From assembly GCA_964035575.1 (NCBI GenBank), contig OZ037844.1, positions 682,001-746,000 on the forward strand: a stretch of DNA of 64,000 bases, in the 5' to 3' direction. Positions 8,536 to 17,759 of this stretch are shown one piece after another. Below the pieces are notes generated by a model, which was not told the DNA's origin, made no database searches, and saw only the letters and a list, made by a program, of their open reading frames with translations. Every line of letters starts with the position of its first letter. The stretch's first letter is position 1. Origin of the DNA: Rhynchopus sp. YZ270_cl-10 (Eukaryota > Euglenozoa > Diplonemea > Diplonemida > Diplonemidae). Position numbers and translations under genes: made by a program.

Positions 8536-11500
8536 TCACCTTAGAAAATAAAGAAAACCAAAAACATACACAGGATCGTATTCATAAACGAGACAGAAGG
8601 TGTTCGGAACGGTGTGATCATAGGCACGCTTGAATGCACGGTTGCCGAGCTTCGGTACTCCAAAGGTGTATGCCACTGCCTCTATCCCTCTACGCTTCTT
8701 GAGTGAATACGCACAGAGGCAGGCAAGCGCACCGCCGAGGGAGTGCCCTGTCACGTAGAAGTGGGGGGACACATTCCCGGGGAACTCCTGAAGGACACGG
8801 TCCACGGTGCCGAGCACGACGTCACGGAGGGGAAGCTGTTGCAAGGGTCCGCGGATGTTGTGGCCGCCGCCTGGCTTTTCCCACATATCCATGAACCCAC
8901 GGTGCAGCAGCGGCTGCGCGCAGCACCCAAATCTGAGATGCTGGCTTCCCCAATTTGCAGCCTCTCCCATCGCGTCGTATACCTGCCTCGTAAAGCGTAA
9001 GTCTGACACAAGGTTGAATTTCGAAAACCTATTGTCACTTCCTCTAAACGAAATATAAACGCGATTCCGTTTTGTGTCAATCCCAATAAAAACGCGAGTC
9101 CCTGCAAGCTCGATGACGTCATACAACCGGACACCTAATGCCTGCAGATCTGTCTTCGGAGGGTTCAACAGCGGGTCACTCTCTGGGGTGGGTGTGGTGT
9201 TGCGTTTGAGGGCTTCGCGACGCAGCTTCTCCTGGTCGGTTGTGATCCATGGGGAGTTGGGCCGCTCGGCTTCTGGATCGAGGTCGGTGAGGGAGCCCTT
9301 TGAGGACCGGAACGTTCCTGCTAGCTTGTCATCGTCGTCCTGCGTTTCGAAGAGCATTGGTGGTGGTGCGTGGGTCAGACCGGTCGCAATCGCCGCTGCC
9401 GCCCCTGCAAGCGAGACAGAAAAGTACGCACAATACTGCCGTGTCAACGACCACCCAAAGGAGTTCGGCGACTGAATCGCCTGGTTGAAGTCCTCCTCCC
9501 CAGGCTGGTAGTACACTGCATACGAAAGGTCTGCACAAATTGACGCTGTTTCTGCGCAAAAGAACAACCGTTTCGCACCGCCATCTGCACGGACCAAGCC
9601 GTAGGCACCCCCAGACCCCCAATTCAAGAGCCCCGATCCCCACCCTCCGGCCCGTTTGTTTTCGCGAAGCTGTGCGCCAAAGTCTAATCCAAATCCGATG
9701 TTTTCGGGGGAAACCCAACGCCCCGCACAACCAGGGTCAGTCGTCGAGAGGAAGGTCCCGTCTAGGAGCTGATACCATCCGTGCCTGATGGAGGAGGAGG
9801 AGGAGGAGCTGGTTGAGGACGAGGCATTGAGGTGGTGCGCACGCTGGTCTTCGAGGGCTTCCGCATCGTTGAGGGAGGGCGACGTTGTGCCGTGGCCGTG
9901 CGCACCTTTGTACGGTATTGCCTTCACCTCTGAGTGGGGGAGCACATAGCCAAATATCTCTGAGGAATGACACGGCGACACACGCGTCGGCCACCCTGCC
10001 TCCGAGGTGCAGCTGACAAGCAGAAGCTGCTCGGGGACAGCGCGCTGCAGGGCATCGAATGCGTGCTGCTCGCTCTCCTCCACAAAGTAGTAGAGTGTGC
10101 TGCCGTGCTCGACGAGCCATGTGTACCACGAATCGGGCCACCTACAACGCCTCCACCGTGGGTGCTCCCAACACGGCTCGCCAGGTAGGGGCGGCATTTC
10201 TTCTGTCCTCGGATTCGCGGGGGCAAACTGATACACCGTCGCAAAGGTGAACACACTGCACAACAAAATCGTCCCCGTCTCGTCGGCGCTCTTATACACC
10301 ATTTGGTACTTCCCGATCACAGACCAATACAGTATCTGGCACACCATACGAGACAACGCATAGGTCCATACCATAAACACCAAAGATCGGAACGTCAGCT
10401 GTTGTCTCCGTGAAGGTCCATAAGGAACCTTACGAAGCCACTGTTTGACACGTTGTGTCTCGATGATGGCCCAGAAGAACCACAAAAAGGTGAGAAACAG
10501 ACCAAAAATGTAGAGAAATCCAAGAAAAACGCTGAGATGTTGGACCTGCGTATTGAGCACCCACCCCACGTAGGTTGATGTATAGTCAGACGACGGGCCT
10601 TTGTAGACGACAGCAACAAGAAGGTCGCAGGTCACCATGGCTGCAACCCATATCCTCCAAAAGTGTGTCCGGAAGCAGACAACGCATGCAGAGAAAAATG
10701 AGTCCGGTGGGGTCGGATCGATCTGTTCCCCCCGCATGCCCATGACGATTGTGATGTACATATACTGGATAAGAATTGTGAAGAACGTTGCTGCATGGAA
10801 TTCAATGAACTCCAACACATTTTCGAGCAACGTTAATGAGGTGCTTACCCGCAAAATCGTCGACAAAAACGCGATCGGATTGAGATACGCAACAAGCGAC
10901 AACAGCAGCCACGGCACCCACCGCACCTCTGGCGGCGGATCGATCGCTCCGCGCGCATTCCGGATCGCTTCAAGACGCCGACGATACCAGAAAAAGACGT
11001 AGCTCGCTATCGCAAGAAGCGTCAATCTGACCGATAGGTCCACCGCTGTGTACACCCCGGTCTGAAACTCTAGCGTGAGCACCATATTATCTGTGATCGG
11101 CGACGTCAAGGGGATTGTATTGTTGATTGCCACCTCATCAAGAAAACGCTCATGCCCATCGAATTGATACGTTCTTGTCAACTGGCTTACCTTCACGATG
11201 ATCTTCTTCCTTTTCAACCCTGATGCCATGATCCGTATCGGTGGTGTGATACACTCTCGCGTGACTCTACAACCACTCAAATCGATGATTCTCGTATGCG
11301 ACAACGCTACTTCATCTTGGTCCGTCACTACAGTTTGCGTTAACCGCACTATCCCATATGAAAGGTCTTGTACAGCTTCTTCAAATGCACGTCGTTCGGA
11401 GTGTCGTGTAAACAGAATCTTTTCGTCGTGAAGGTCGGAGACGTTGAGAGGAAGAACCGAGTCATTCGCAAAGATTGTGTCTTCCAGAGAGTGGATGACC

Positions 11501-11886
11501 CATGAATCGTAGGAGGGGATCGAGATGGAGAGGTGCATGAAGCGGTTTAGCCAATGCAGTTCGCTGATGTCGCCGGTCCAGACGACGGCAGTGAGATTGT
11601 CGTGGAGAAGGGTGTCGTCAGTGTATGTGTCCGGGGTGGTGTCGGTGGCGCTTAGTTCTTGCATGCAAGAAGGGTGGGCGGTGTCGCAGACCCCTCTGCT
11701 CTCCCACATATTTGTGTAGTCGAAGAGCGTGACGCAAGTGCCAAGCACGATGGCGACATAAATCAACAAAAAATGCCGCTTCGCAGCCTCGCCATTCAAA
11801 GTCTCCAACAACGTCAAAATCGGCTGTCTGTGGCGGTCCGCATTGAGGGAGTACTGCTCTCGTACTGGAGAGACGACAGCATGCAT
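8536..11886 (-). CDS. Wntless-like 8-TM membrane protein fused to a class 3 lipase domain (1116 aa)
   Basis: The best start is the ATG at 11886 (MHAVVSPVREQ). The frame extends upstream only through non-ATG codons into a transposon end. One TM lies near residue 45. A lumenal domain of about 200 residues with several N-glycosylation sites follows, then seven TMs (about residues 285-590) ending in YQFAP. This is the Wntless/GOST layout. A long linker with a Ser run leads to a Lipase_3 domain in the last 250 residues: VYISFRGS, nucleophile elbow GHSLGGALA, and the Asp region YEYDPV. The frame stops 12 codons after that Asp, with no room for the catalytic His. The last codons overlap a GTATGT donor like those of the phosphodiesterase gene, so a 3' exon is likely. 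Expected role: membrane-bound acylglycerol or phospholipid hydrolase. Confidence 0.8.
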   Translation of the reverse strand: MHAVVSPVREQYSLNADRHRQPILTLLETLNGEAAKRHFLLIYVAIVLGTCVTLFDYTNMWESRGVCDTAHPSCMQELSATDTTPDTYTDDTLLHDNLTAVVWTGDISELHWLNRFMHLSISIPSYDSWVIHSLEDTIFANDSVLPLNVSDLHDEKILFTRHSERRAFEEAVQDLSYGIVRLTQTVVTDQDEVALSHTRIIDLSGCRVTRECITPPIRIMASGLKRKKIIVKVSQLTRTYQFDGHERFLDEVAINNTIPLTSPITDNMVLTLEFQTGVYTAVDLSVRLTLLAIASYVFFWYRRRLEAIRNARGAIDPPPEVRWVPWLLLSLVAYLNPIAFLSTILRVSTSLTLLENVLEFIEFHAATFFTILIQYMYITIVMGMRGEQIDPTPPDSFFSACVVCFRTHFWRIWVAAMVTCDLLVAVVYKGPSSDYTSTYVGWVLNTQVQHLSVFLGFLYIFGLFLTFLWFFWAIIETQRVKQWLRKVPYGPSRRQQLTFRSLVFMVWTYALSRMVCQILYWSVIGKYQMVYKSADETGTILLCSVFTFATVYQFAPANPRTEEMPPLPGEPCWEHPRWRRCRWPDSWYTWLVEHGSTLYYFVEESEQHAFDALQRAVPEQLLLVSCTSEAGWPTRVSPCHSSEIFGYVLPHSEVKAIPYKGAHGHGTTSPSLNDAEALEDQRAHHLNASSSTSSSSSSSIRHGWYQLLDGTFLSTTDPGCAGRWVSPENIGFGLDFGAQLRENKRAGGWGSGLLNWGSGGAYGLVRADGGAKRLFFCAETASICADLSYAVYYQPGEEDFNQAIQSPNSFGWSLTRQYCAYFSVSLAGAAAAIATGLTHAPPPMLFETQDDDDKLAGTFRSSKGSLTDLDPEAERPNSPWITTDQEKLRREALKRNTTPTPESDPLLNPPKTDLQALGVRLYDVIELAGTRVFIGIDTKRNRVYISFRGSDNRFSKFNLVSDLRFTRQVYDAMGEAANWGSQHLRFGCCAQPLLHRGFMDMWEKPGGGHNIRGPLQQLPLRDVVLGTVDRVLQEFPGNVSPHFYVTGHSLGGALACLCAYSLKKRRGIEAVAYTFGVPKLGNRAFKRAYDHTVPNTFCLVYEYDPVYVFGFLYFLR

Positions 11887-12217
11887 GCAGAAGGGGGGGA
11901 AGGGGGAGGGGAGGGGAGGGGGTCTGAGAAGGGTGGTGATTGTGCACGGCGGGGTCCACACACCCGAGGGTCCGTAAATTTTACGGACCCTCTTTACGGA
12001 CCCTCAAGTGCGGACCCGGGTCCGTAATTACGGACCCTAGGGTCCGTAATTACGGACCCTAGGGTACGTAATTACGTGGTCTAAGGTGGGAAATCACTGT
12101 TTGGATGTGTGACTGCTGGTCGAAAAGCCCTGGGAGCAAACCGAGTGGTACACAGGTACCACATGATAGACCATGATCATGTGGGCCTATCCCAAGTTAC
12201 ATACCGAAAAAAGTCGT

Positions 12218-12544
12218 GAGCTCGGTTAGTTGTCAAAGACGTCTTCCACCATGCACTGAGGAGATAATGATCCAACAATTTACAAGAAAGATTACTTAAC
12301 CTACTGCTGGAAATTGCCAGGTCGTAGTAACACACAAAGTGTGCCTCCGTTCGGGAAGACCGGATATTCTAGAGACCAAAAAGGCCTCAAGAATATCTTC
12401 CGGTAGTCAAGGTATAACCGAATGAACGGCCCAAGACCCCCGTGGAGAAGTTAAATGTTGTAATGCTATCAAGTACAAACTGCGAACACTGTCTTACCCT
12501 CCTCAATACATGGTGGAATATTTCTTTGACAACAAACCGAGCTC
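12218..12544. mobile_element. Nested TIR miniature element (327 bp)
   Basis: It starts GAGCTCGGTTAGTTGTCAAA and ends with the near-complement (TTTGACAACAAACCGAGCTC). The inverted similarity extends about 45 bp inward through CCACCATG and TGAGGAG. No convincing TSD. A diverged copy lies at about 14820-15110 in the same orientation, with its left end replaced. The interior has further stems (GGATATTC/GAATATC). Confidence 0.75.
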
Positions 12545-13639
12545 AAGAGTTTTTAAACTTCCCTGAGGGAATGCGAGACGCAAAATTTACCACCAGACCC
12601 TGTCTTCGTGCACCTTCGGTGCAACGCTGCAGACAGGCCAAACTGCGTTGGACTCAGAGGAATGCCTGCTGTGCAGTGTATCAATGAGAACCAAGTCCCA
12701 GCAACAAGGGGCGCCTTTTGGCGGGCGTTGTTGAGGGTGTTTGGGGTGCAAAGTTTTCCACAATTTTGATGCGCGGGTACAGAAGTGTTGTCTTGTTCTT
12801 TCATCTTTAGGAATGTAAATGTCAATCGCGTTTAACTACCACTAGGGCTTGTTCAGTGAACCCACAAGGGGTCGAAGGGGGTTGGTTATCCCATAGCTAT
12901 CAAAGGTTGTGTCGACCAGGCTAATCCACTATGTTACGCTGTACGTTGTTAAATCCGAAGAAATAACACTTTAGCAGCCGCAGGAAGTTTGTTAAAAAGA
13001 GTGCCTCACGCTACACAAACCACCACCCGCGATTGACTTAGATGTTATAACAAAGAGAATTCAGAACAAAACAACACCCTGCCCCATACACACTAAATTG
13101 TCATGCTTATGCCTGGGCCAAAATTACTGTTGACCAAAAAGGCAACAAGACCACCCACAAGGAGTGTGAATTGTGCACTGGTTTTCTGGGGGAACGCAAT
13201 ATTTTCTTGTGTCTAGTCCTCCGCAAGCAGAGGACAGACTTTCCGGAAGGTTTCCAAAGTCGAATTTCTTGCACTAGCCATGCTCCCTTGGTTAATGGCT
13301 ATAGCAGTGACTGACTAAGTGTACCCACCCCCCTCCACCCAGATCTTCGTCCGCAAACTCAGAATAGATTGATGCGGGTAGATTTTGAGTTGTTGAATGT
13401 CGGACCGCGGTGAAGCTTCTCATCGCAATCGCGGGTGCAGTTCAGACTTCACGATCCTGTATAAGTGTAAATGTGGGGTGTGATTAAGTTATGGTATACA
13501 AACGTAGTAGTCGGGAAAGGTGAGGTTAATAAAAAAGGCTATTTATTGCCGTGAAATAAGATAGATTTTTTCCACGCTACAGGTCGAGAGAGTGACCTGC
13601 TGCACAAATGGTTCGAGTGAAGCGAGGTGAATTATGTGA

Positions 13640-13795
13640 AGCAGGTAACGAGCGCCTGTGGAACCAAATAGAAACGTAACACTCATCACACGATAAAACC
13701 CATGGGAGAGGTTGTGGTGAAACGCACACACCTCGACCTGAGGAGTGGCTCTGCAGCGCGGTTCGTCCCCAGAACCGCAAGTGTGTTCAAAATGC
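13640..13795 (+). repeat. Short structured dispersed repeat, copy 2 (SINE-like?)
   Basis: Matches 5757-5935 over about 130 bp. Here the hairpin GCGGTTC-GTCCCCA-GAACCGC is perfect with a 7-bp stem, and the A-box-like TGGTGAAACGC lies about 45 nt upstream of the B-box-like GGTTCGTCCCC. Confidence 0.4.
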
Positions 13796-14034
13796 TTTGT
13801 TTCTATTTCCTCCTTCATGTCATGAGGTGACACAAAATGATTGGTGCGTAAAAAAATAGCTATTTAATAGTGTGAACATTACGCGTTTATTTCGAGTTGA
13901 AAACACGAACAAGTTGAAATATGCGGCATTTTTTTGTTCAATCTTCACTAGTAACTGAAAGTTAAACATAATTACATACCTTGTCTTCCCCGTAACCTGC
14001 GCCTTCGCTGCTTTTAAGGTGCTTTCTCTGGGTG

Positions 14035-14502
14035 CCCAGTACCCAGTACCCAGTACCCAGTACCCAGTACCCAGTACCCAGTACCCAGTACCCAGTACCC
14101 AGTACCCAGTACCCAGTACCCAGTACCCAGTACCCAGTACCCAGTACCCAGTACCCAGTACCCAGTACCCAGTACCCAGTACCCAGTACCCAGTACCCAG
14201 TACCCAGTACCCAGTACCCAGTACCCAGTACCCAGTACCCAGTACCCAGTACCCAGTACCCAGTACCCAGTACCCAGTACCCAGTACCCAGTACCCAGTA
14301 CCCAGTACCCAGTACCCAGTACCCAGTACCCAGTACCCAGTACCCAGTACCCAGTACCCAGTACCCAGTACCCAGTACCCAGTACCCAGTACCCAGTACC
14401 CAGTACCCAGTACCCAGTACCCAGTACCCAGTACCCAGTACCCAGTACCCAGTACCCAGTACCCAGTACCCAGTACCCAGTACCCAGTACCCAGTACCCA
14501 GT
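14035..14502. repeat. 7-bp tandem array (CCCAGTA/TACTGGG), about 67 copies
   Basis: 468 bp of nearly perfect CCCAGTA units. Because three units make 21 nt without a stop, the array is open in several frames on both strands (VPSTQYP or GTGYWVL peptides). Those frames are not evidence of a gene. Degenerate TACC/GGTA-rich sequence follows at about 14650-14750. Confidence 0.97.
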
Positions 14503-14819
14503 GTCTTCGAGAACCTAAAAATGCGTTTTGTTGAAATTTTCTGGCTTTTTCTGAACTTTTCCCAGCTACTTTTCTGGTCGTAGCCGACTTTTCTGATCGA
14601 GTAGCTATTTTCACTTTTCTGGTGTATGAGTAGGTTTTCTGGGTGGGAGACTGGATTCTGGGTACAGTGGTGTGTCTGGGCACCCAGGCACCTGGGTACT
14701 GGTGTATGTTCGGCCCAGGTACCCCGGTACACGGTACACTGGTGTACAAGGAAAAAAGTCGTGAAAAAAGCAACCACAGCTCCACATGACAAACACAAAA
14801 GTGTCCAGTCACGTGGGGC

Positions 14820-15110
14820 ATTCATGCACTGAGGAGATAATGATCCAACAATTTACAAGAAAGATTACTTAACCTACTGCTGGAAATTGCCAGGTCGTAG
14901 TAACACACAAAGTGCGCCTCCGTTCGGGAATACCGGATATTCTAGAGACCAAAAAGGCCTCAAGAATATCTTCCGCTGGTCAAGGTATAACCGAGTGAAC
15001 GGCCCAAGACCCCCGTGGAGAAGTTAAATGTTGTAATGCTATCAAGTACAAACTGCGACCACTGTCTTACCCTCCTCAATGCATGGTGGAAGATGTCTTT
15101 CACAACAAAT
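14820..15110. repeat. Second, diverged copy of the nested TIR element
   Basis: About 290 bp closely similar to 12250-12536 in the same orientation, from TGCACTGAGGAGATAATG to TTTCACAACAAA. The outer part of its left inverted end is missing and is replaced by unrelated sequence. The pair resembles long terminal repeats only superficially: each copy is itself an inverted-repeat element. Confidence 0.75.
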
Positions 15111-15595
15111 ATCCTGTACACAGGTACACAGATACACAGGTACACAGGTAAAACCCGTTAAAATTGTGTGTGAAAGTTAAAAATAGCTATATTTGCATTT
15201 TTCGCCCAGCATTGAGGACACATAGGCCCACCAAGGGCAATTTTGTGATGTCAAAAAAAATTTTTTTTCGGCCCAAAAATTGACTTGTTTTCGGTAAAAC
15301 CCACTAAAAATTGTGGTACTCTAAACTGCGTTTTAGACCCCCACAGATGCTCAAAAGTGCCAAATTTTGCTTTTAATGGCCTCAAATCGTCCAAATTAGC
15401 CCTAAACGGGGGCAAAAAAAAATTTTCGAGAGTCCCTTTCCCTGGGAGGCTCCGTAATTACGTACCCTAGGGTCCGTAATTACGGACCCTAGGGTCCGTA
15501 ATTACGTACCCTAGGGTACGTAATGACACTCCGTAAAGAGGGAGTGTCCTAACATGCCGTTTTACGGACCCTCGGGGTGTGCGGACCCCGCCGTG

Positions 15596-17759
15596 TGTGA
15601 GATAAAAAATGGAGCGTTTTTTTAAAATATGAAAAAATGGGGGGCTCCCTAAAAAGGAGTATTTTGGATAAAAAGGTTCAAAAAGCGCGTGGTTTCTGGG
15701 TCAAAAAAGAGGGAAAAAATAGTGAGGGGAGTTGGGTCCAGTCATAGGGGGTATAGCATATTTTCTGGAAAATTCTTCAAAAAAACGACGATTTTTGCTG
15801 GGCACAATGCAAATTTCAGAAAAATCCCAATTTTCGACTGGTTGAGCAAATTATGGCCCACCCACCCCGATTGTGTGTCAAAAACAGACTTCAGAATGTT
15901 TCTAGAAAGCATTACCCTTATCAGAGGGCGCAGTGTCCGACAAGGGTCACAGACAGAACGCGATTTAATTGGGGTCAAACGCCGAAGGAAAAGGAAGGAT
16001 GCAGTATGGCGAGAGAATAAAAGTAGCGCACCGTGCGCCTTGGGCGCAAGCTTGCAACCCACACTTCGCGTGACATAGTTTGGCACTAAAAACGTGCAAT
16101 TTTGAGCGCAATTTTTAGAAATGTTGCGTACCGTGGCTTCGCCATGGGTGCCATGACCGCCGTTTCTTTTGTAAATGTATTGAGATTACTGATACTGCGT
16201 GTGCCCAGTGCAAATATCAATGTAGTGTCGAACTCCGCAGTAGGATAACCGAGGAATTCTCACATTCTGCCGGAGGCCCCGAACGAGCTGGGTTGGGCTC
16301 GACCGAGTAATGACCGAGTTTCAGCGAAAACCACCAAAACCTATATTCCCCTGGGGTTTAGTTCTGCGACAGCTGAGATGTGTAAAAAAACACCACTATT
16401 CTGCCTCAGTACAGGTCCCAACCTGCTTGTTCGTTTTTCTTTTCAGACGGTCACTCAATTTTTCGACTCGCTGCGCTCGCGGACAAACCATCAACCCCCC
16501 CACGATTTCCTAAAAACCTGACAGCTAGCATCAGGCCTGCGCGGAAAAATCTCAAAAACGGGAGAGAAAAATAAAACGAAAAAAAATCTCGGATTTTCAG
16601 CGAAAAGAAGGATCCACCCTGCACCGGGGAGAGAGAAAGGTAACGCTTCCGCCTCGTCGCAAAATCGTTAGTGCGTTCGCACTGCTCACACTTGTACTGA
16701 ACCCGTAAATGCCAGACGTCGTCCGTGTTCACGTTTTAGGGAGCCCCCTTGGATAAATAACTAATGCGGTTAGGTATGCACTAGAATTCCGAACTGCGCC
16801 GCAGGCCCCCAATTGCATAGGGGGGTCTGGGGGGCGGGTTTGCGGGTTTGCGCTTTTTTTTTGGACTTTCGGGCCAGAAAAATCGAAAATTTGGGTTGAA
16901 ATGGGCATTTTCCTAAGTAAAAACCACGAAATTTCGGGTGCGCGAAACCACGTTTTAGACCCCCACAAATGCTCAAAAGTGTCAAATTCTGGTTTTAACG
17001 GCCTCAAATCGTCGAAATTAGCCCTATATAGGCGGGAAAAAAAATTTGCGAGAGTCCCTTTCTATAAGTCAAAATAGCTGGAAAGTGGGGTGGGAGGGTC
17101 CGTAGTCCGAGGGTCCGTAAACATTTGAAAACATACGAAAACATGTGTTTTTCCCAGTTTTGGCTGGCAAAAAACATTTTTTTCCCCTTTGTATCTCAGT
17201 TTTGGCAAAGGTAAAAAACACTTTTTGAACTTTTTTGCGATTTTTTAACATGTTTTAGGGAGCCCCCATGGGAGTTTTTGTCGTTCTATTTTAGGGTTAG
17301 AGAAAAGAAAAAGCAAGAAAAGAAGAAGAAAAAAAAACACCCAACCTTTGTGTAAATATTGTAAATTGTTAGGGTAAAATCTCCTCCTGGGTTATTCCAA
17401 AGTTTTTTTTCATCTTACAGAATTGAACGTATTTGAGAGGGTCAACACTTTTTGAAATGAAAGTGCAGCTTTTTGCAAACCACCTCTAGACGGACGGGGG
17501 GGAATCCCGAACTTTGCATCAGAAAAAAAATCAAAAAATGCGCACTCATAACAAAACATCCCCCCTTTTTTTGCCCCACACCGGAAGATGTATAGACAAC
17601 ATCCTTTCACCACCTCATTTCTCTGTATCATTCATTCACACCCTAATCACCGAAGTTGGAAGACTGGAAAGAAGAAGGTCACGTTCCTTCGTGCATTTTG
17701 GTATCATGCTGGACTTATTATTCTTGCTTGTATTGTTACGTTTATAGTGCACCACAACA
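15596..17759. other. Gene-free spacer with fragments of the neighbouring TIR element
   Basis: No convincing gene. 16905-17130 repeats the end region of the 11.9-15.6 kb element: it matches 15285-15440 (TTTTAGACCCCCACA, GCTCAAAAGTG, GCCTCAAATCGTC) and is again followed by GGGTCCGTA motifs, so it is probably a decayed second copy. GGGGGCTCCCTAAAA near 15641 faces inverted copies near 16738 and 17257, possible ends of another element. The last 500 bp are the 3' flank of the next gene. Confidence 0.55.

Larger units (their letters stand above)
11945..15595. mobile_element. 3.65-kb TIR element, non-coding, with candidate 4-bp TSD TGTG
   Basis: The left end CACGGCGGGGTCC.CACACCC continues into GAGGGTCCGTAAA and is mirrored at the right end, with about 33 of 35 positions matching. 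Both sides are flanked by TGTG (11941-11944 and 15596-15599), a candidate 4-bp TSD. Just inside each end lie repeated palindromes of the form GGGTCCGTAATTACGGACCC, likely transposase-binding sites. No transposase frame is visible. The interior holds a nested TIR element (12218-12544), a diverged second copy of it, and a 7-bp tandem array. Superfamily not assigned. It lies only about 60 bp upstream of the lipase start codon. Confidence 0.75.

Noticed and set aside
11887-11961. N-terminal extension of the lipase protein to 11961
   Set aside because: It needs a GTG start, is Pro-rich low-complexity, and begins inside a transposon end. The ATG at 11886 is the simpler start.
14019-14825. Long frames on both strands around 14.0-14.8 kb
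   Set aside because: They are produced by the stop-free 7-bp tandem array and encode only VPSTQYP or GTGYWVL repeats.
12250-15110. Direct repeats of about 290 bp read as long terminal repeats
   Set aside because: Each copy is itself bounded by inverted repeats, there is no primer-binding site or coding region between them, and no TSD.
15641-16752. Transposon bounded by GGGGGCTCCCTAAAA inverted copies
   Set aside because: The motif is itself nearly palindromic and occurs a third time nearby, and no TSD is visible. Not called as an element.
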